Shown: piece by piece, positions 34,395 to 43,232 of the stretch | How the letters are laid out: every line of letters begins with the position of its first letter | Position numbering within the stretch: position 1 is the first letter of the stretch | Source: Bradyrhizobium sp. Leo170 | Lineage (GTDB): Bacteria; Pseudomonadota; Alphaproteobacteria; Rhizobiales; Xanthobacteraceae | Direction: 5' to 3' | DNA: 45,627 nucleotides | Assembly (NCBI RefSeq): GCF_004296405.1 | Contig: NZ_PSRR01000023.1 | Location: forward strand, 1 to 45,627 | Notes under the pieces: generated by a model | The model's input: the letters and a program-made list of their open reading frames with translations, nothing else | Told to the model about the DNA's origin: nothing | Database searches by the model: none | Position numbers and translations under genes: made by a program

Positions 34395-35263
34395 CCTTCA
34401 CGCCAATACTATCCGACGAGGTTGTCGCATTGAGCACTCGTCGCAGCTACATCGAGCTCAACGCGCGGGCACGGGCTCAGCAATTGCTCGATCAGGGTAC
34501 GTACCGCGAATTGCTGGGTCCGTTCGATCGGGTGGAATCGCCCTGGCTCCCGATGCAGGGAATCGTCACGCAGTCTGATGACGGCTGCGTCGTAGCCAAG
34601 GGCAAGATCGATGGGCAGCCGGCCGTCGTCATCGCCATGGAAGGCAAGTTCCAGGGCGGCTCGATCGGTGAAGTCTGCGGCATGAAAATGGCCGAGGCCT
34701 TCCGCCTGGCGCGCCTCGACAACGAGAAGGGCATCCCGACCCGCGCGGTGCTGTCGCTCGAAAGCGGCGGCGTGCGGCTTCAGGAAGCCAACATGGGCGA
34801 ACTGGTGATCGCCGAGATCTACAGCGAGATGGTGGCGTTGCGCAAACATACGCCGCTGATCGTCGTGATCGCGGGACCGACCGGCTGCTTTGGCGGCATG
34901 TCGCTCGCTGCCGGCCTCGCCTCCTACGTGGTGATGACGAGGCAGGCACGGCTCAGCATGAACGGCCCCGAAGTGATCGAACTGGAAGCCGGCAAGGACG
35001 AGTTCGTGGCCAGCGACAAGCCGTTCGTGTGGAGCGTCAATGGCGGCGCGCAGCGCTTCGCCACCGACTTTGCGGACGTCCTTCTTGAGGACGATGCAAA
35101 CGCGGTGACCGAGGCCGTCAAGGATCTGTTCCGCAAGGGGCAGCCCGCGCAACTGCGAACCGACAAATACGACCTCTTCATCAAACGCCTGAAGTCGATG
35201 GATCCATCCAAGCAGTGGACGGGCGAAGACATTCGGAATGCATGGAAGGCAGGTGCGAAATGA
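34391..35263 (+). CDS. mdcD: Malonate decarboxylase beta subunit
   Basis: A 290-residue carboxyltransferase-fold subunit; with MdcE it decarboxylates malonyl-S-ACP. Seen: SYIELNARARAQQLLDQGTY at the N-terminus, IAGPTGCFGGMSLAAGLASY (oxyanion-hole glycines) and LSMNGPEVIELEAGKDEF. ATGA overlaps at both ends couple it to mdcC and mdcE. Confidence 0.94.
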   Translation: MTFTPILSDEVVALSTRRSYIELNARARAQQLLDQGTYRELLGPFDRVESPWLPMQGIVTQSDDGCVVAKGKIDGQPAVVIAMEGKFQGGSIGEVCGMKMAEAFRLARLDNEKGIPTRAVLSLESGGVRLQEANMGELVIAEIYSEMVALRKHTPLIVVIAGPTGCFGGMSLAAGLASYVVMTRQARLSMNGPEVIELEAGKDEFVASDKPFVWSVNGGAQRFATDFADVLLEDDANAVTEAVKDLFRKGQPAQLRTDKYDLFIKRLKSMDPSKQWTGEDIRNAWKAGAK

Positions 35264-36084
35264 CCAATCCTCTCAACAATCGCGGGCGCAAGTGGTTCGA
35301 GGCCCTTACCGGCAGTACCGGCAAGGTCGACGGCAACCCCGGTTCTCTCATGGTTGCCGAGGCCAATCTCGGCGGCGAGAAAGCGGTCTTCGTCGGCGTT
35401 GCGCCTGATGCCAACGCGCGCTTCCCGCGGACCGGCCACACGGAGGTCGGTCTTGAAGAAGGTTGGTACGGCACGAAGAATCTGCGTGCCGTCATCGAGG
35501 CGGACAAGAACGGTCCGAAACGTCCGATCATCACGGTTTGCGACTCCAAGAGTCAGGCCTATGGCCGCCGTGAGGAGTTGTTCGGCATCCACCTTGCTGC
35601 AGCCGCCATCATTGCAGCCTATGCCGATGCTCGCACTGCCGGTCATCCGGTGATCGCTCTGATCGTTGGACGCTGCGTGTCGGGCGCGTTCCTGGCGCTG
35701 GCGGGCCAGGCCAACCGGATGATCGCGTTCGACGATCCGGAGGTTCTGATTCACGCCATGTACAAGGACGCGGCGGCCCGCATCACGCGCCGCAGTGTCG
35801 CCGAACTCGACAAGCTCGGTGAGACGATTGTTCCGATGGCCTACGACATCGGGTCTTTCAACAAGCTCGGCGGACTTCACTCGCTGCTCAAAGTTGCCAA
35901 CCCCGACACCCCGGCGAAGGCGACGGTCGAACAGGTCAAGAGCGCCTTGATCGAGGCGATCGCAGACGCGCGCAACTCCCCGCGCACCCTTGATGTCCGC
36001 CTCGAGTCGGACGGCGCCAAGGCGTTCCGCAAGGGCTCTATCAAGGTCCGCGAGCTCATGACCCGGCAGTGGGCTCCTTCCTGA
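35260..36084 (+). CDS. mdcE: Malonate decarboxylase gamma subunit
   Basis: A 274-residue carboxyltransferase-fold partner of MdcD. Seen: RGRKWFEALTG near the N-terminus, CDSKSQAYGRREELFGIHL, and GRCVSGAFLALAGQANR, matching the MdcE oxyanion region. Start ATG 35260 overlaps the mdcD stop; the frame is open to 35215 only as a shadow. A hairpin follows at 36096, before mdcG. Confidence 0.94.
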   Translation: MTNPLNNRGRKWFEALTGSTGKVDGNPGSLMVAEANLGGEKAVFVGVAPDANARFPRTGHTEVGLEEGWYGTKNLRAVIEADKNGPKRPIITVCDSKSQAYGRREELFGIHLAAAAIIAAYADARTAGHPVIALIVGRCVSGAFLALAGQANRMIAFDDPEVLIHAMYKDAAARITRRSVAELDKLGETIVPMAYDIGSFNKLGGLHSLLKVANPDTPAKATVEQVKSALIEAIADARNSPRTLDVRLESDGAKAFRKGSIKVRELMTRQWAPS

Positions 36085-36095
36085 CAAGAACTGCG

Positions 36096-36114
36096 CTCGC
36101 CTCAGAGAGGCGAG
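36096..36114 (+). terminator. Intercistronic hairpin between mdcE and mdcG
   Basis: CTCGCCTC (36096-36103), loop AGA, GAGGCGAG (36107-36114): a perfect 8-bp stem. It is not followed by a T tract. Inside the operon it may act as a partial terminator or an mRNA stabiliser between the decarboxylase genes and the assembly genes. Confidence 0.5.
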
Positions 36115-36142
36115 GCGAGCGCAACCTACCTTCAAGCGAGCG

Positions 36143-36838
36143 ATGACAGGAAAGCCGCCATGCGCGGCGAGAACCATGACCCGACAGATCGGTACCCCGC
36201 ACAAATTCCGTCCGCATGATCTGGTGTGGATCGATGATCCGCGGAGCTTCATTGCGGCGACGCCGACGCCAACGCCGGCTTGGGTCGCCACTACTCTCGC
36301 TGCAGAGCTGGTCATGGTGGTGCGACGTGGCCGCGTGTCACCGGGTCTGATCCCGGTCGGCGTTCGTGGCAGCGCACGTGACGAGCGCTTCGCCGGCGCA
36401 GTGGCTTCCGGCTCTATCACAAGACGGGTCAGGCCGGAAGATTTGTTGTCGCAGCGCCAGGAGCCAACACAGGCTCGCCGCGACGCGATGCCGGCATTGG
36501 AGGGATTTTACGCGGTCATGTCGGCTTGGGCAGATCTCAATCTGCCCTGGGGGCCGGTCGGCAGCGTTGGCTTTGAATTGGCAACGGGTGTGCCGGTCGC
36601 CACCGCGTCCAGTGATCTCGACCTTGTCGTCTACGCTGCGTCGTACCTGTCGGAGCAAGACGGCAATCTGTTGCTGGAGGCGGTCGCAGGCATCGACGCC
36701 GTTGCCGACATTCAAGTCGAGACGCCGCAGGGCGGCTTTTCACTGCGCGAATATTGCGACGGTCGGTCGCTTCGGCGGCGATTGAAGACTTGCGACGGCG
36801 GCGCGCGGCTTGTCCGCGACCCGTGGTCAAACGCATAG
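36143..36838 (+). CDS. mdcG: Malonate decarboxylase holo-ACP synthase (phosphoribosyl-dephospho-CoA transferase)
   Basis: A 231-residue nucleotidyltransferase that attaches the prosthetic group to MdcC. Seen: RPHDLVWID near the N-terminus, VGVRGSARDERFAG, WGPVGSVGFELATG and ASSDLDLVVY with the two Asp of the nucleotidyltransferase metal site. The start is uncertain: ATG 36143, or ATG 36176 (MTRQIGTPHKF), which is closer to the usual family start. It is followed 11 bases later by mdcH. Confidence 0.9.
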   Translation: MTGKPPCAARTMTRQIGTPHKFRPHDLVWIDDPRSFIAATPTPTPAWVATTLAAELVMVVRRGRVSPGLIPVGVRGSARDERFAGAVASGSITRRVRPEDLLSQRQEPTQARRDAMPALEGFYAVMSAWADLNLPWGPVGSVGFELATGVPVATASSDLDLVVYAASYLSEQDGNLLLEAVAGIDAVADIQVETPQGGFSLREYCDGRSLRRRLKTCDGGARLVRDPWSNA

Positions 36839-36849
36839 GGAGAAGTCGC

Positions 36850-37785
36850 ATGACCATCGCCTTTCTGTTTCCCGGCCAGGGATCCCAGCGTGCAGGTATG
36901 CTTCACGAACTGCCCGATCATCCAAGCGTGACGTCCACGCTCGATGCGGCGAGCAGCGTACTGGGCAGAGACGTGCGCGAGCTCGACGAAGCAAAGACCC
37001 TGGCGTCGACGGTATCGACCCAGGTGGCGATCTATGTTGCGGGCGTCGCCGTGGCCCGTGCGCTGGCGGCCGAGGGCGCATTTCCCGATGCCGTCGCCGG
37101 CCTTTCGGTGGGCGCTTATGCGGCGGCGACAACGTGCGGCGCGCTATCCTTCGCCGACGGTGTTCGCCTCGTTCACCTACGCGCGAGTCTGATGGAGGCG
37201 CAGTTCACCACAGGCTATGGCCTCGCCGCCGTCGTCGGTCTCGACGAGGAGCAGGTGTCTGCGCTGGTGGCCAAGGCCACGACCGAAGCGTTTCCTGTCT
37301 ATGTCGGAAATCTCAACGCGCCGCGCCAGATTGTAGTGGCCGGGGCGCTGCCGGGCGTGGACCGGGTCGTCGAACTCGCCCTTCAGGCCGGTTGCAAGAA
37401 GGCGGAGCGCCTTGCCGTCGCGGTGCCGTCTCACTGTCCGCTTCTGCAGGGAGTCGCGGATGTACTGGTCGAGCAGCTTCCGACGCTCGAGCCTGGAACG
37501 GTGCAAACCAAGTACATGACCAATCGCAGGGCTCGTCCGACGCGCGTGCTGGATCGTATTCGAGACGACTTCGCCACCAACATTGCGCATCCGGTCCGCT
37601 GGCACGATTCCACGCAGGTTCTTGTCGAACTGGGGACGACCCTGTTCGTCGAGATGAATCCTGGTCAGGTGCTGTCGAGCTTGACGACAGAAGCGTTCCC
37701 GCAAGTTCCGTCCATCGCGATGGCGGCGGTCCCCTTCAACAACGCGGCTCGGCAAATCCGGGAAGCGATGGAGGCGGCCGAATGA
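36850..37785 (+). CDS. mdcH: Malonyl-CoA:ACP transacylase (malonate decarboxylase epsilon subunit)
   Basis: A 311-residue FabD-like acyltransferase that primes MdcC with malonyl from malonyl-CoA. Seen: FLFPGQGSQRAGM at residues 5-17, the nucleophile motif AGLSVGAYAA (Ser86) and a later His in AVPSHCPLLQ. Start ATG 36850 has AGGGAGAAG upstream; the frame is open to 36754 as a shadow. GLSVG replaces the GHSxG of fatty-acid FabD; MdcH proteins may use this variant, which I have not checked. Confidence 0.93.
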   Translation: MTIAFLFPGQGSQRAGMLHELPDHPSVTSTLDAASSVLGRDVRELDEAKTLASTVSTQVAIYVAGVAVARALAAEGAFPDAVAGLSVGAYAAATTCGALSFADGVRLVHLRASLMEAQFTTGYGLAAVVGLDEEQVSALVAKATTEAFPVYVGNLNAPRQIVVAGALPGVDRVVELALQAGCKKAERLAVAVPSHCPLLQGVADVLVEQLPTLEPGTVQTKYMTNRRARPTRVLDRIRDDFATNIAHPVRWHDSTQVLVELGTTLFVEMNPGQVLSSLTTEAFPQVPSIAMAAVPFNNAARQIREAMEAAE

Positions 37786-37893
37786 CCCATTTCTGCCGCC
37801 GACCATTCGATCGACTTGGACGAGATCGATCGGCGGAAAACGAAATATCCGACCTTCCGTTTCTCAATATCCTCACACCCAACGGAGACTCAT

Positions 37894-38880
37894 GTGGCCA
37901 TTTTTGAATCCCTAAGTGGGGTAATCAGTTGCATGCTGATGATCACGCTCGGTTACTATCTGACCCAAATCAAGTGGTTCAATAAGGATATTGGGCAACT
38001 ATTTTCCAAGTTCGCAATGACGGTCACCATCCCACTCTACATGATCGTCAGTATGATGAAGTCCTACAAGAAGGAGGACCTGCTACAGCTCGGCGTCGCC
38101 GTCATCGTGCCACTGTGCTCGATGTTGGCTCTCTGGATCATCGGCATTATCGTCTCGAGAATAATCAACATTCCAGAGCATCGGCGCGGCGTATTTCGAG
38201 CCATGTTCTTCGTCTCGAACAGCGCCTTTATCGGATTTCCGGTAAACATTGCACTGTTCGGCGATAAGGCGTTGCCGATCGCGGTGATGTATTATCTGGT
38301 GCAGTCGCTGCTGTTCTGGACGATCGGGGCCTACGGCCTCAGCATCGATGGACCGAAGTTCGCTCGCCTCCAGAACACCGAGAATTCCGATGTAGCTGTG
38401 CCTCGCGTGTTCAGCTTGCAGACGATCAAGAACATTATGTCGCCACCCTTGATCGGCGCCGTGGTGGCCATCCTCCTCATACTGTTCTCCGTGAAGCTGC
38501 CGACATTTGCCAACAGCACGATGACTTACCTCGGCAGCATGACAACACCACTGGCGATGTTGTTCATCGGCATTGCGATCTATGTGGCGAATCTACGCAG
38601 CGTTCGCATCACCCCGGACATGGGAATCTTGATTGCTGCACGATTCCTGATAGCGCCTGCGGTGACGATCGGGGTCTGCTACATCTTCGATGTCCCCGAT
38701 TTCATGCGCAGCGTCCTGATCATTGAATCGGCCATGCCCGTGATGACCCAGGTCTCGATCGCAGCGCGGGCGTACAAGGCAGATGCCAACTACGTTGCCG
38801 TCATGACCGCGCTGACTACTGTCCTGGCACTGTTCACCATCCCGACGTACTTCATCCTTCTCACATTCAAGATCATCTGA
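37894..38880 (+). CDS. mdcF: Auxin efflux carrier (AEC) family transporter, probable malonate carrier
   Basis: A 328-residue membrane protein with about ten hydrophobic segments in the AEC layout: five helices, a cytoplasmic loop around residues 165-185, and five more. Seen: ITLGYYLTQIKWF, FVSNSAFIGFPVNIALFG, and PLAMLFIGIAIYVANL. AEC carriers accompany mdc operons as malonate transporters. Start: GTG 37894 with CGGAG at 37883-37887; the frame is open to 37816, but those residues lack a good ribosome site. It lies 108 bases after mdcH and is followed by a strong hairpin. Confidence 0.9.
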   Translation: MAIFESLSGVISCMLMITLGYYLTQIKWFNKDIGQLFSKFAMTVTIPLYMIVSMMKSYKKEDLLQLGVAVIVPLCSMLALWIIGIIVSRIINIPEHRRGVFRAMFFVSNSAFIGFPVNIALFGDKALPIAVMYYLVQSLLFWTIGAYGLSIDGPKFARLQNTENSDVAVPRVFSLQTIKNIMSPPLIGAVVAILLILFSVKLPTFANSTMTYLGSMTTPLAMLFIGIAIYVANLRSVRITPDMGILIAARFLIAPAVTIGVCYIFDVPDFMRSVLIIESAMPVMTQVSIAARAYKADANYVAVMTALTTVLALFTIPTYFILLTFKII

Positions 38881-38946
38881 TCGCTCGATTCAGGTTTGGA
38901 ATGAAAATGGTGAGGCTGACGTCGATGGCAGAGTGAAATAGTCCTC

Positions 38947-38980
38947 CGAACCTGGGGTGCGGCAATGCATCCCGGGTTCG
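38947..38980. terminator. Strong hairpin after mdcF
   Basis: CGAACCTGGGGTGC (38947-38960) pairs with GCATCCCGGGTTCG (38967-38980): a 14-bp stem with two G-U pairs and a 6-base loop. There is no T run, so termination is probable but not certain. It separates mdcF from the MFS transporter gene. Confidence 0.55.
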
Positions 38981-39019
38981 GCGGTGACGAGTGCCTCTTC
39001 AGTAATCTCTCTCAGGGGA

Positions 39020-40366
39020 ATGAAAGTGAAAAAAGAACAAGAGGTTGTTCAACGGCAGCGATGGCCGAGGTCGCTGTTCTCTGCGCCGAGTATTGTACTG
39101 TTCCTGCTGTGCGTCCTGTACTTTTCGGCATATGTCGATCGCGTGAACATCAGTACGACGGCGAGCCTGATGCGGCACGAGTTCGGAATCTCGAACGCCG
39201 AAATGGGCTTGGTGTTTTCCGCCTTCAGTTATCCCTACGTGCTTTTCATGGTGTTCGGCGGCTGGCTCGCAGATCGTTTTGGCGCCCGCCGTGTTCTGAT
39301 CGCCTGCGTGACCGTCGCCGCTGTGGCGACCTTCGCGACCAGCATGGTAACCGGCCTGGTAGGCCTGTTCGCTTGTCGCTTGCTGCTCGGCTTTGGCGAG
39401 AGCGTGATGTTTCCATCTGCTACGCGCGGCATGCAGGCCTGGATTCCGCAGGACCGCTACGGTTTCGTTCAGGGCATTACCCATTCGTTCTCCCGGTTGG
39501 GTAACGCGGTGACGCCACCGATCGTGGCTGCGCTGGTCATTCTCTGGGGATGGCGCGGATCGTTCGCCGCCATGGGTGTGTTGACTGTGCTCTGGGTCTT
39601 CTTCTGGGCGTACTACTATCGCGATGACCCTCGCGATCATCCCAAGGTTCTCCCCGAAGACCTCATAGATTTGCCGGAGCGGGCGCCCGCCAAGGCGCGC
39701 AGAGTACCTTGGCGTCGCCTTGCATGGCGCATGGCGCCGGTGACCTTCACCTACTTTTGCTACGGCTGGTCCGCGTGGGTCTATCTCAACTGGCTGCCGT
39801 CGTTCTTCCTAGACGGCCATGGGTTCGATCTGAAGAAATCTGCAGCGTTTGCATCTGGCGTGTTCTTCGCAGGTGTGGTCGGCGATACCGTGGGCGGCCT
39901 GATGAGCGATGCCATCAAGCGACGCACGGGAAACGTGAAGCTCGCGCGGCTGGCCGTAGTGTGGGTCGGCATGCTTGGTTCCGCCGCGTGCCTGACAGCG
40001 ATGATGTTTCTCGATGACGTGATGATCATCACGATGGTGCTGGCCGCAGGCTTCTTCTTCCTCGAGCTTGTGATTGCTCCAGCCTGGGCAGTCCCCATGG
40101 ACATCGCGCCGCAATATGGCGGCACAGCCAGCGCGATGATGAATATCGGCTTCGCGCTGGCCGGCATCTTGTCGTCGGTGACATTCGGCCTGATCCTCGA
40201 CCTCACGGGCAGTTGGTACCTGCCGTTCCTGTGTTCGATCGGCCTGCTTCTGGCTGGAACAGTGACAAGCCTGGCGATGCATCCGGAACGGCAATTCATC
40301 GATGAACCGTCTGAACCCGTGAAAACCGCGACACTGCGAATTGTTGGAGAGGGCGACGTCGGCTGA
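39020..40366 (+). CDS. MFS transporter (ACS family)
   Basis: A 448-residue major facilitator with about 12 hydrophobic segments. Seen: LYFSAYVDRVNISTTA in helix 1, the loop 2-3 motif GGWLADRFGARRVLI (family signature GxxxDRxGxR), FACRLLLGFGESVMFPS, and a second-half GGLMSDAIKRRTGN. The ACS branch usually carries organic anions such as hexuronates, phthalates or tartrate. Start: ATG 39020 is close behind AGGGG; GTG 39026 has better spacing. The gene follows the mdc genes but has its own leader, so its substrate may be malonate or another acid. Confidence 0.9.
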   Translation: MKVKKEQEVVQRQRWPRSLFSAPSIVLFLLCVLYFSAYVDRVNISTTASLMRHEFGISNAEMGLVFSAFSYPYVLFMVFGGWLADRFGARRVLIACVTVAAVATFATSMVTGLVGLFACRLLLGFGESVMFPSATRGMQAWIPQDRYGFVQGITHSFSRLGNAVTPPIVAALVILWGWRGSFAAMGVLTVLWVFFWAYYYRDDPRDHPKVLPEDLIDLPERAPAKARRVPWRRLAWRMAPVTFTYFCYGWSAWVYLNWLPSFFLDGHGFDLKKSAAFASGVFFAGVVGDTVGGLMSDAIKRRTGNVKLARLAVVWVGMLGSAACLTAMMFLDDVMIITMVLAAGFFFLELVIAPAWAVPMDIAPQYGGTASAMMNIGFALAGILSSVTFGLILDLTGSWYLPFLCSIGLLLAGTVTSLAMHPERQFIDEPSEPVKTATLRIVGEGDVG

Positions 40367-40389
40367 CGTCTCCATGGATTGATATATCG

Positions 40390-40640
40390 CGCACGAAGAT
40401 TGTGTTGGCGGGAGCAGGGCGAATTGGAGAAACCCCCGGCCATCTGGCGATGCTGCAATGGCTTGGGGACATCTGCTCCTCGACGTGACCGCAGGATCTC
40501 CGGTGGGCAAGGCGCTCCACCGTTCCCACGCGGCTGCGGTGGTGGGTGCCGATGTTTCATTGCGGGTCCACCACTGACAGTCCGCTCTGGCCGGTGCCGA
40601 TGTTGTCATCGTCACCGCTGGTTTCGGCTCTCCCGGTTGT
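40390..40640 (+). pseudogene. Malate dehydrogenase N-terminal relic
   Basis: Decayed Rossmann domain of an MDH/LDH-type enzyme, readable only by changing frame. It begins RTKIVLAGAGRIGETPGHLA then MLQWLGDI. After a one-base loss near 40470 it continues LLDVTAGSPVGKALHRSHAA and GADVSLRV. In another frame it ends with GADVVIVTAGF. These correspond to the NAD-binding glycine motif, the LGD...LD strand and the GADVVIVTAG motif of rhizobial-type malate dehydrogenases. The catalytic half is missing, and stops occur in every frame. Confidence is moderate because it rests on short motifs in the correct order. Confidence 0.6.
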
Positions 40641-40643
40641 CGA

Positions 40644-41858
40644 TCACCGCGATCGACTTGTCGGAGAGATCAGCCGGGAGGGGTCGCTTCCGTTATGGGT
40701 GAGTTCAGCGAGTGGCGTGGCCAGCATTGATGCCTTACCCGCGTCTGTGGATCGTTTGCCGGTCGTAGAAGGAGGATAGACATGATCAATCGGCGTCACG
40801 GACAAGGCGGACGTTTTGTCGGTATGAATCGCCGCCTGCTCCGTCGTTGGAGCGGCAGTGCCGCTTTCTGCCGGGATGATGTCGGGCAAGCCGGCGTCCT
40901 GTGCCGCCAGCAGGCCAAGCGCGGACCAATCGAGATTGGTCCAGCCGTGAGCGACCATGGCGACGAGGCGATCGTGGACCAGGCTGGCCGCTGGCATCGG
41001 CGCGCTATGTCTTTCGGCTTCGGCAAGCGCCAGCCGGAGGTCCTTGACTGCCAGTGGTGCGGGCATGCCCGGTGGACAGTACCGCTCATTGGCGATCTTG
41101 CCGCCATAGGTTCGATGAACGCGCGAGTCGAACAGCGAATTGGTGAGGATGTCGAAGCCGATGCGATGATCAATTCCGCCCTTGCGGAGCAGCGCGAGGA
41201 CTTCGGCCACGCCTTGCATGGTCAGTGCGGTCAAGACATTAGCCGCGAGCTTCATGAGGTTGGCGGCGGCAGCCTCTTCGCCGATGACGAAGAGACGTTG
41301 GCCGAGAACTTCGAGCAGTGGGCGAACACTATCGATAGCGGCATGGGGACCCGCTGCGAGAATGAACACGTCCCCCGTATGTGCCATGTCCGGATTGCCG
41401 AGAATCGGAGCAGAAACATAATTTTGGCTGCGTGCCGCATGGGCCGCGGCCAGATGGCGGGAGAGGGGCGGGCTCACCGTGCTCATCGAGATGTGGATGG
41501 CGCCGGTCGCGAGCATATCGAGCAGTCCCTGCGGACCGGTCGCAACGCTTGCCAGCGCGTCGTCGTCGGGCAACGAAGTGATCACAACGTCGCAATCTGC
41601 GAGATCGGCGAGGTTCGCGGCCGCGATGATCCCCGGTCGCACCACGGCATCGATTTGAGCCTGAGACGCATCCCACACGATGATCGGATAGCCCGCGGCG
41701 CCGAGGTTTTCAGCAAAAGCACGTCCCATTCGACCGAGTCCGACGACGCCAACGAGGCGTGGACGAGCCGGCTTTGCTGGTTGCGGCGATGGCGTGGAAG
41801 GGGACGCTGTAGCGACGATGGCGGCTGACGATCTGCGATCTGTGCGTACGCGGGCCAT
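40644..41858 (-). CDS. 3-hydroxyisobutyrate dehydrogenase-like NAD-dependent oxidoreductase
   Basis: A beta-hydroxyacid dehydrogenase of 404 residues. Seen: NAD-binding GVVGLGRMGRAFAENLGAAG, CDVVITSLPDDDALASV, and ANLMKLAANVL containing the catalytic Lys. The core matches the family length of about 290. There is a Pro/Ala-rich N-terminal linker of about 30 residues. The C-terminus runs on about 80 residues beyond AAQDAGL, through DNA next to the MDH relic, which suggests loss of the native stop. The start is ATG 41858; ATG 41897 and TTG 41936 are alternatives. It is divergent from the LysR gene at 41975. Confidence 0.82.
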   Translation of the reverse strand: MARVRTDRRSSAAIVATASPSTPSPQPAKPARPRLVGVVGLGRMGRAFAENLGAAGYPIIVWDASQAQIDAVVRPGIIAAANLADLADCDVVITSLPDDDALASVATGPQGLLDMLATGAIHISMSTVSPPLSRHLAAAHAARSQNYVSAPILGNPDMAHTGDVFILAAGPHAAIDSVRPLLEVLGQRLFVIGEEAAAANLMKLAANVLTALTMQGVAEVLALLRKGGIDHRIGFDILTNSLFDSRVHRTYGGKIANERYCPPGMPAPLAVKDLRLALAEAERHSAPMPAASLVHDRLVAMVAHGWTNLDWSALGLLAAQDAGLPDIIPAESGTAAPTTEQAAIHTDKTSALSVTPIDHVYPPSTTGKRSTDAGKASMLATPLAELTHNGSDPSRLISPTSRSR

Positions 41859-41974
41859 GGCGGATATCGCTCTGGAAATTGAATCTAAGCGCAGCATGAC
41901 ACTGGATTTCTGGGTGGAAAACCCCCCGTGCGGCAAATGATTGTTGCGTGACTGGAAAACGGGATACGTCGTCG

Positions 41975-42949
41975 ATGGACTACCTCATGGCCATGCGCGC
42001 CTTCACCCGTACAGTCGAACTCGGCAGCTTCTCGCTGGCCGCGATGGACCTCGGCGTGAAGGTATCGACGATTTCCCGTCATGTTGCGGCTCTAGAATAC
42101 GATCTCGCCGCGACCCTGCTCAATCGGTCGACGCGCCGTCTGCACCTGACCGAGGCCGGTGCCGTGTTCTACGAGCGGGCTACGCATATCCTGAACGCCG
42201 TGGGGGACGCTCGCGCCGTGACGACGTCGCTGAACGGGAAACCGCGAGGACTGTTGCGGATCAACATGTCAACCACGTTCGGGCGGTTGCACGTCATGCC
42301 GCACATGAAGGATTTCATCGCCGAATATCCCGATATTCGCATTGATGCCACGCTGACCGATGTGATGGTCGACATGATCGAGTCCGGGGATGACGTCGCA
42401 GTGCGAATTGGCGCGCTCAGGGATTCGACCATGGTGGCGCGGCGCCTCGCCGCGCATCGACGTGTCGTCGTTGCTAGTCCTGCCTATCTTCGGAATCAAG
42501 GTTCGGTCGCCCAGCCGGGTGACCTGGCCAAGCACAATTGTTTGGCTTCCAAGACGGCAACCGGCGATTGCTGGTACTTCCGGCGGCACAGTGACGCATC
42601 GACAGAACTATACGAGATTGCCGTGAGTGGAAACGTTCGCGCGAACAGTTCCGATGTCCTGCACGACGCAGCCGTGGCGGGGCTCGGCGTGGCGCTGTTG
42701 CCGTCATGGTTGGTGGGTGAAAATCTGCGGGCAGGGCGCCTTGTCCCGCTGTTGGGCGATTGGGACTGGTTCGCAGCACGCGGCCCGGAGCCGGCGATCT
42801 GGGGCGTCTACCCGCCGAAGAAAATCGTCTCTCCCAAGGTTCAGGCTCTCCTCGCGTTTCTGGCACTGCGCTACGCGAGTCCAGCCTATTGGGATCGCCC
42901 TTCGATGGAGGATAGCTCGCGACCAACGGGCGCGGAAGTATCTGGGTGA
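41975..42949 (+). CDS. LysR-family transcriptional regulator
   Basis: A 324-residue LysR protein. Seen: an HTH with SFSLAAMDLGVKVSTISRHV and LEYDLAATLLNRSTRRL, and an effector domain with RLHVMPHMKDFIAEYPDI and AVAGLGVALLPSWLV. The AFTRTVELGSFSLAA start and MPHMKDF region resemble the AaeR/DmlR-like group. Start: ATG 41975; GTG 41948 in the same frame is possible. It is divergent from the dehydrogenase gene, its likely target. Confidence 0.9.
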   Translation: MDYLMAMRAFTRTVELGSFSLAAMDLGVKVSTISRHVAALEYDLAATLLNRSTRRLHLTEAGAVFYERATHILNAVGDARAVTTSLNGKPRGLLRINMSTTFGRLHVMPHMKDFIAEYPDIRIDATLTDVMVDMIESGDDVAVRIGALRDSTMVARRLAAHRRVVVASPAYLRNQGSVAQPGDLAKHNCLASKTATGDCWYFRRHSDASTELYEIAVSGNVRANSSDVLHDAAVAGLGVALLPSWLVGENLRAGRLVPLLGDWDWFAARGPEPAIWGVYPPKKIVSPKVQALLAFLALRYASPAYWDRPSMEDSSRPTGAEVSG

Positions 42950-43232
42950 GTGGCGGCCGATTTGACCGCCTCGATCGCAGCCCGATCGGCGCCACGCCGA
43001 CCGAATGCCGGCCCTGGAAAGTGCAACGACGCGAGAGCGTGCCGATCCGGCGAATGATCACCGTTGCGCCACGCGCAACAGACCTTTGCCGGCACGAACT
43101 CGTCACTTAACCCTTGTGCAAGTTCGGCACTCTAACGGTTGTCGGCAAGCGATGACTTTCTATCTCGGCTCCGTGATTCGGTTCCTTGACAAGGTCGTTC
43201 GCGCCCTGACCACGCTCCCGAAGGACGCCCTC

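Noticed and set aside
34924..36420. 498-codon open frame on the minus strand across mdcD, mdcE and mdcG
   Set aside because: Antisense to well-identified mdc genes; no domain seen.
40782..41828. 348-codon plus-strand frame with a perfect AAGGAGG ribosome site
   Set aside because: Runs antisense through the hydroxyacid dehydrogenase gene; the ribosome site is better read as the remnant of a lost gene.
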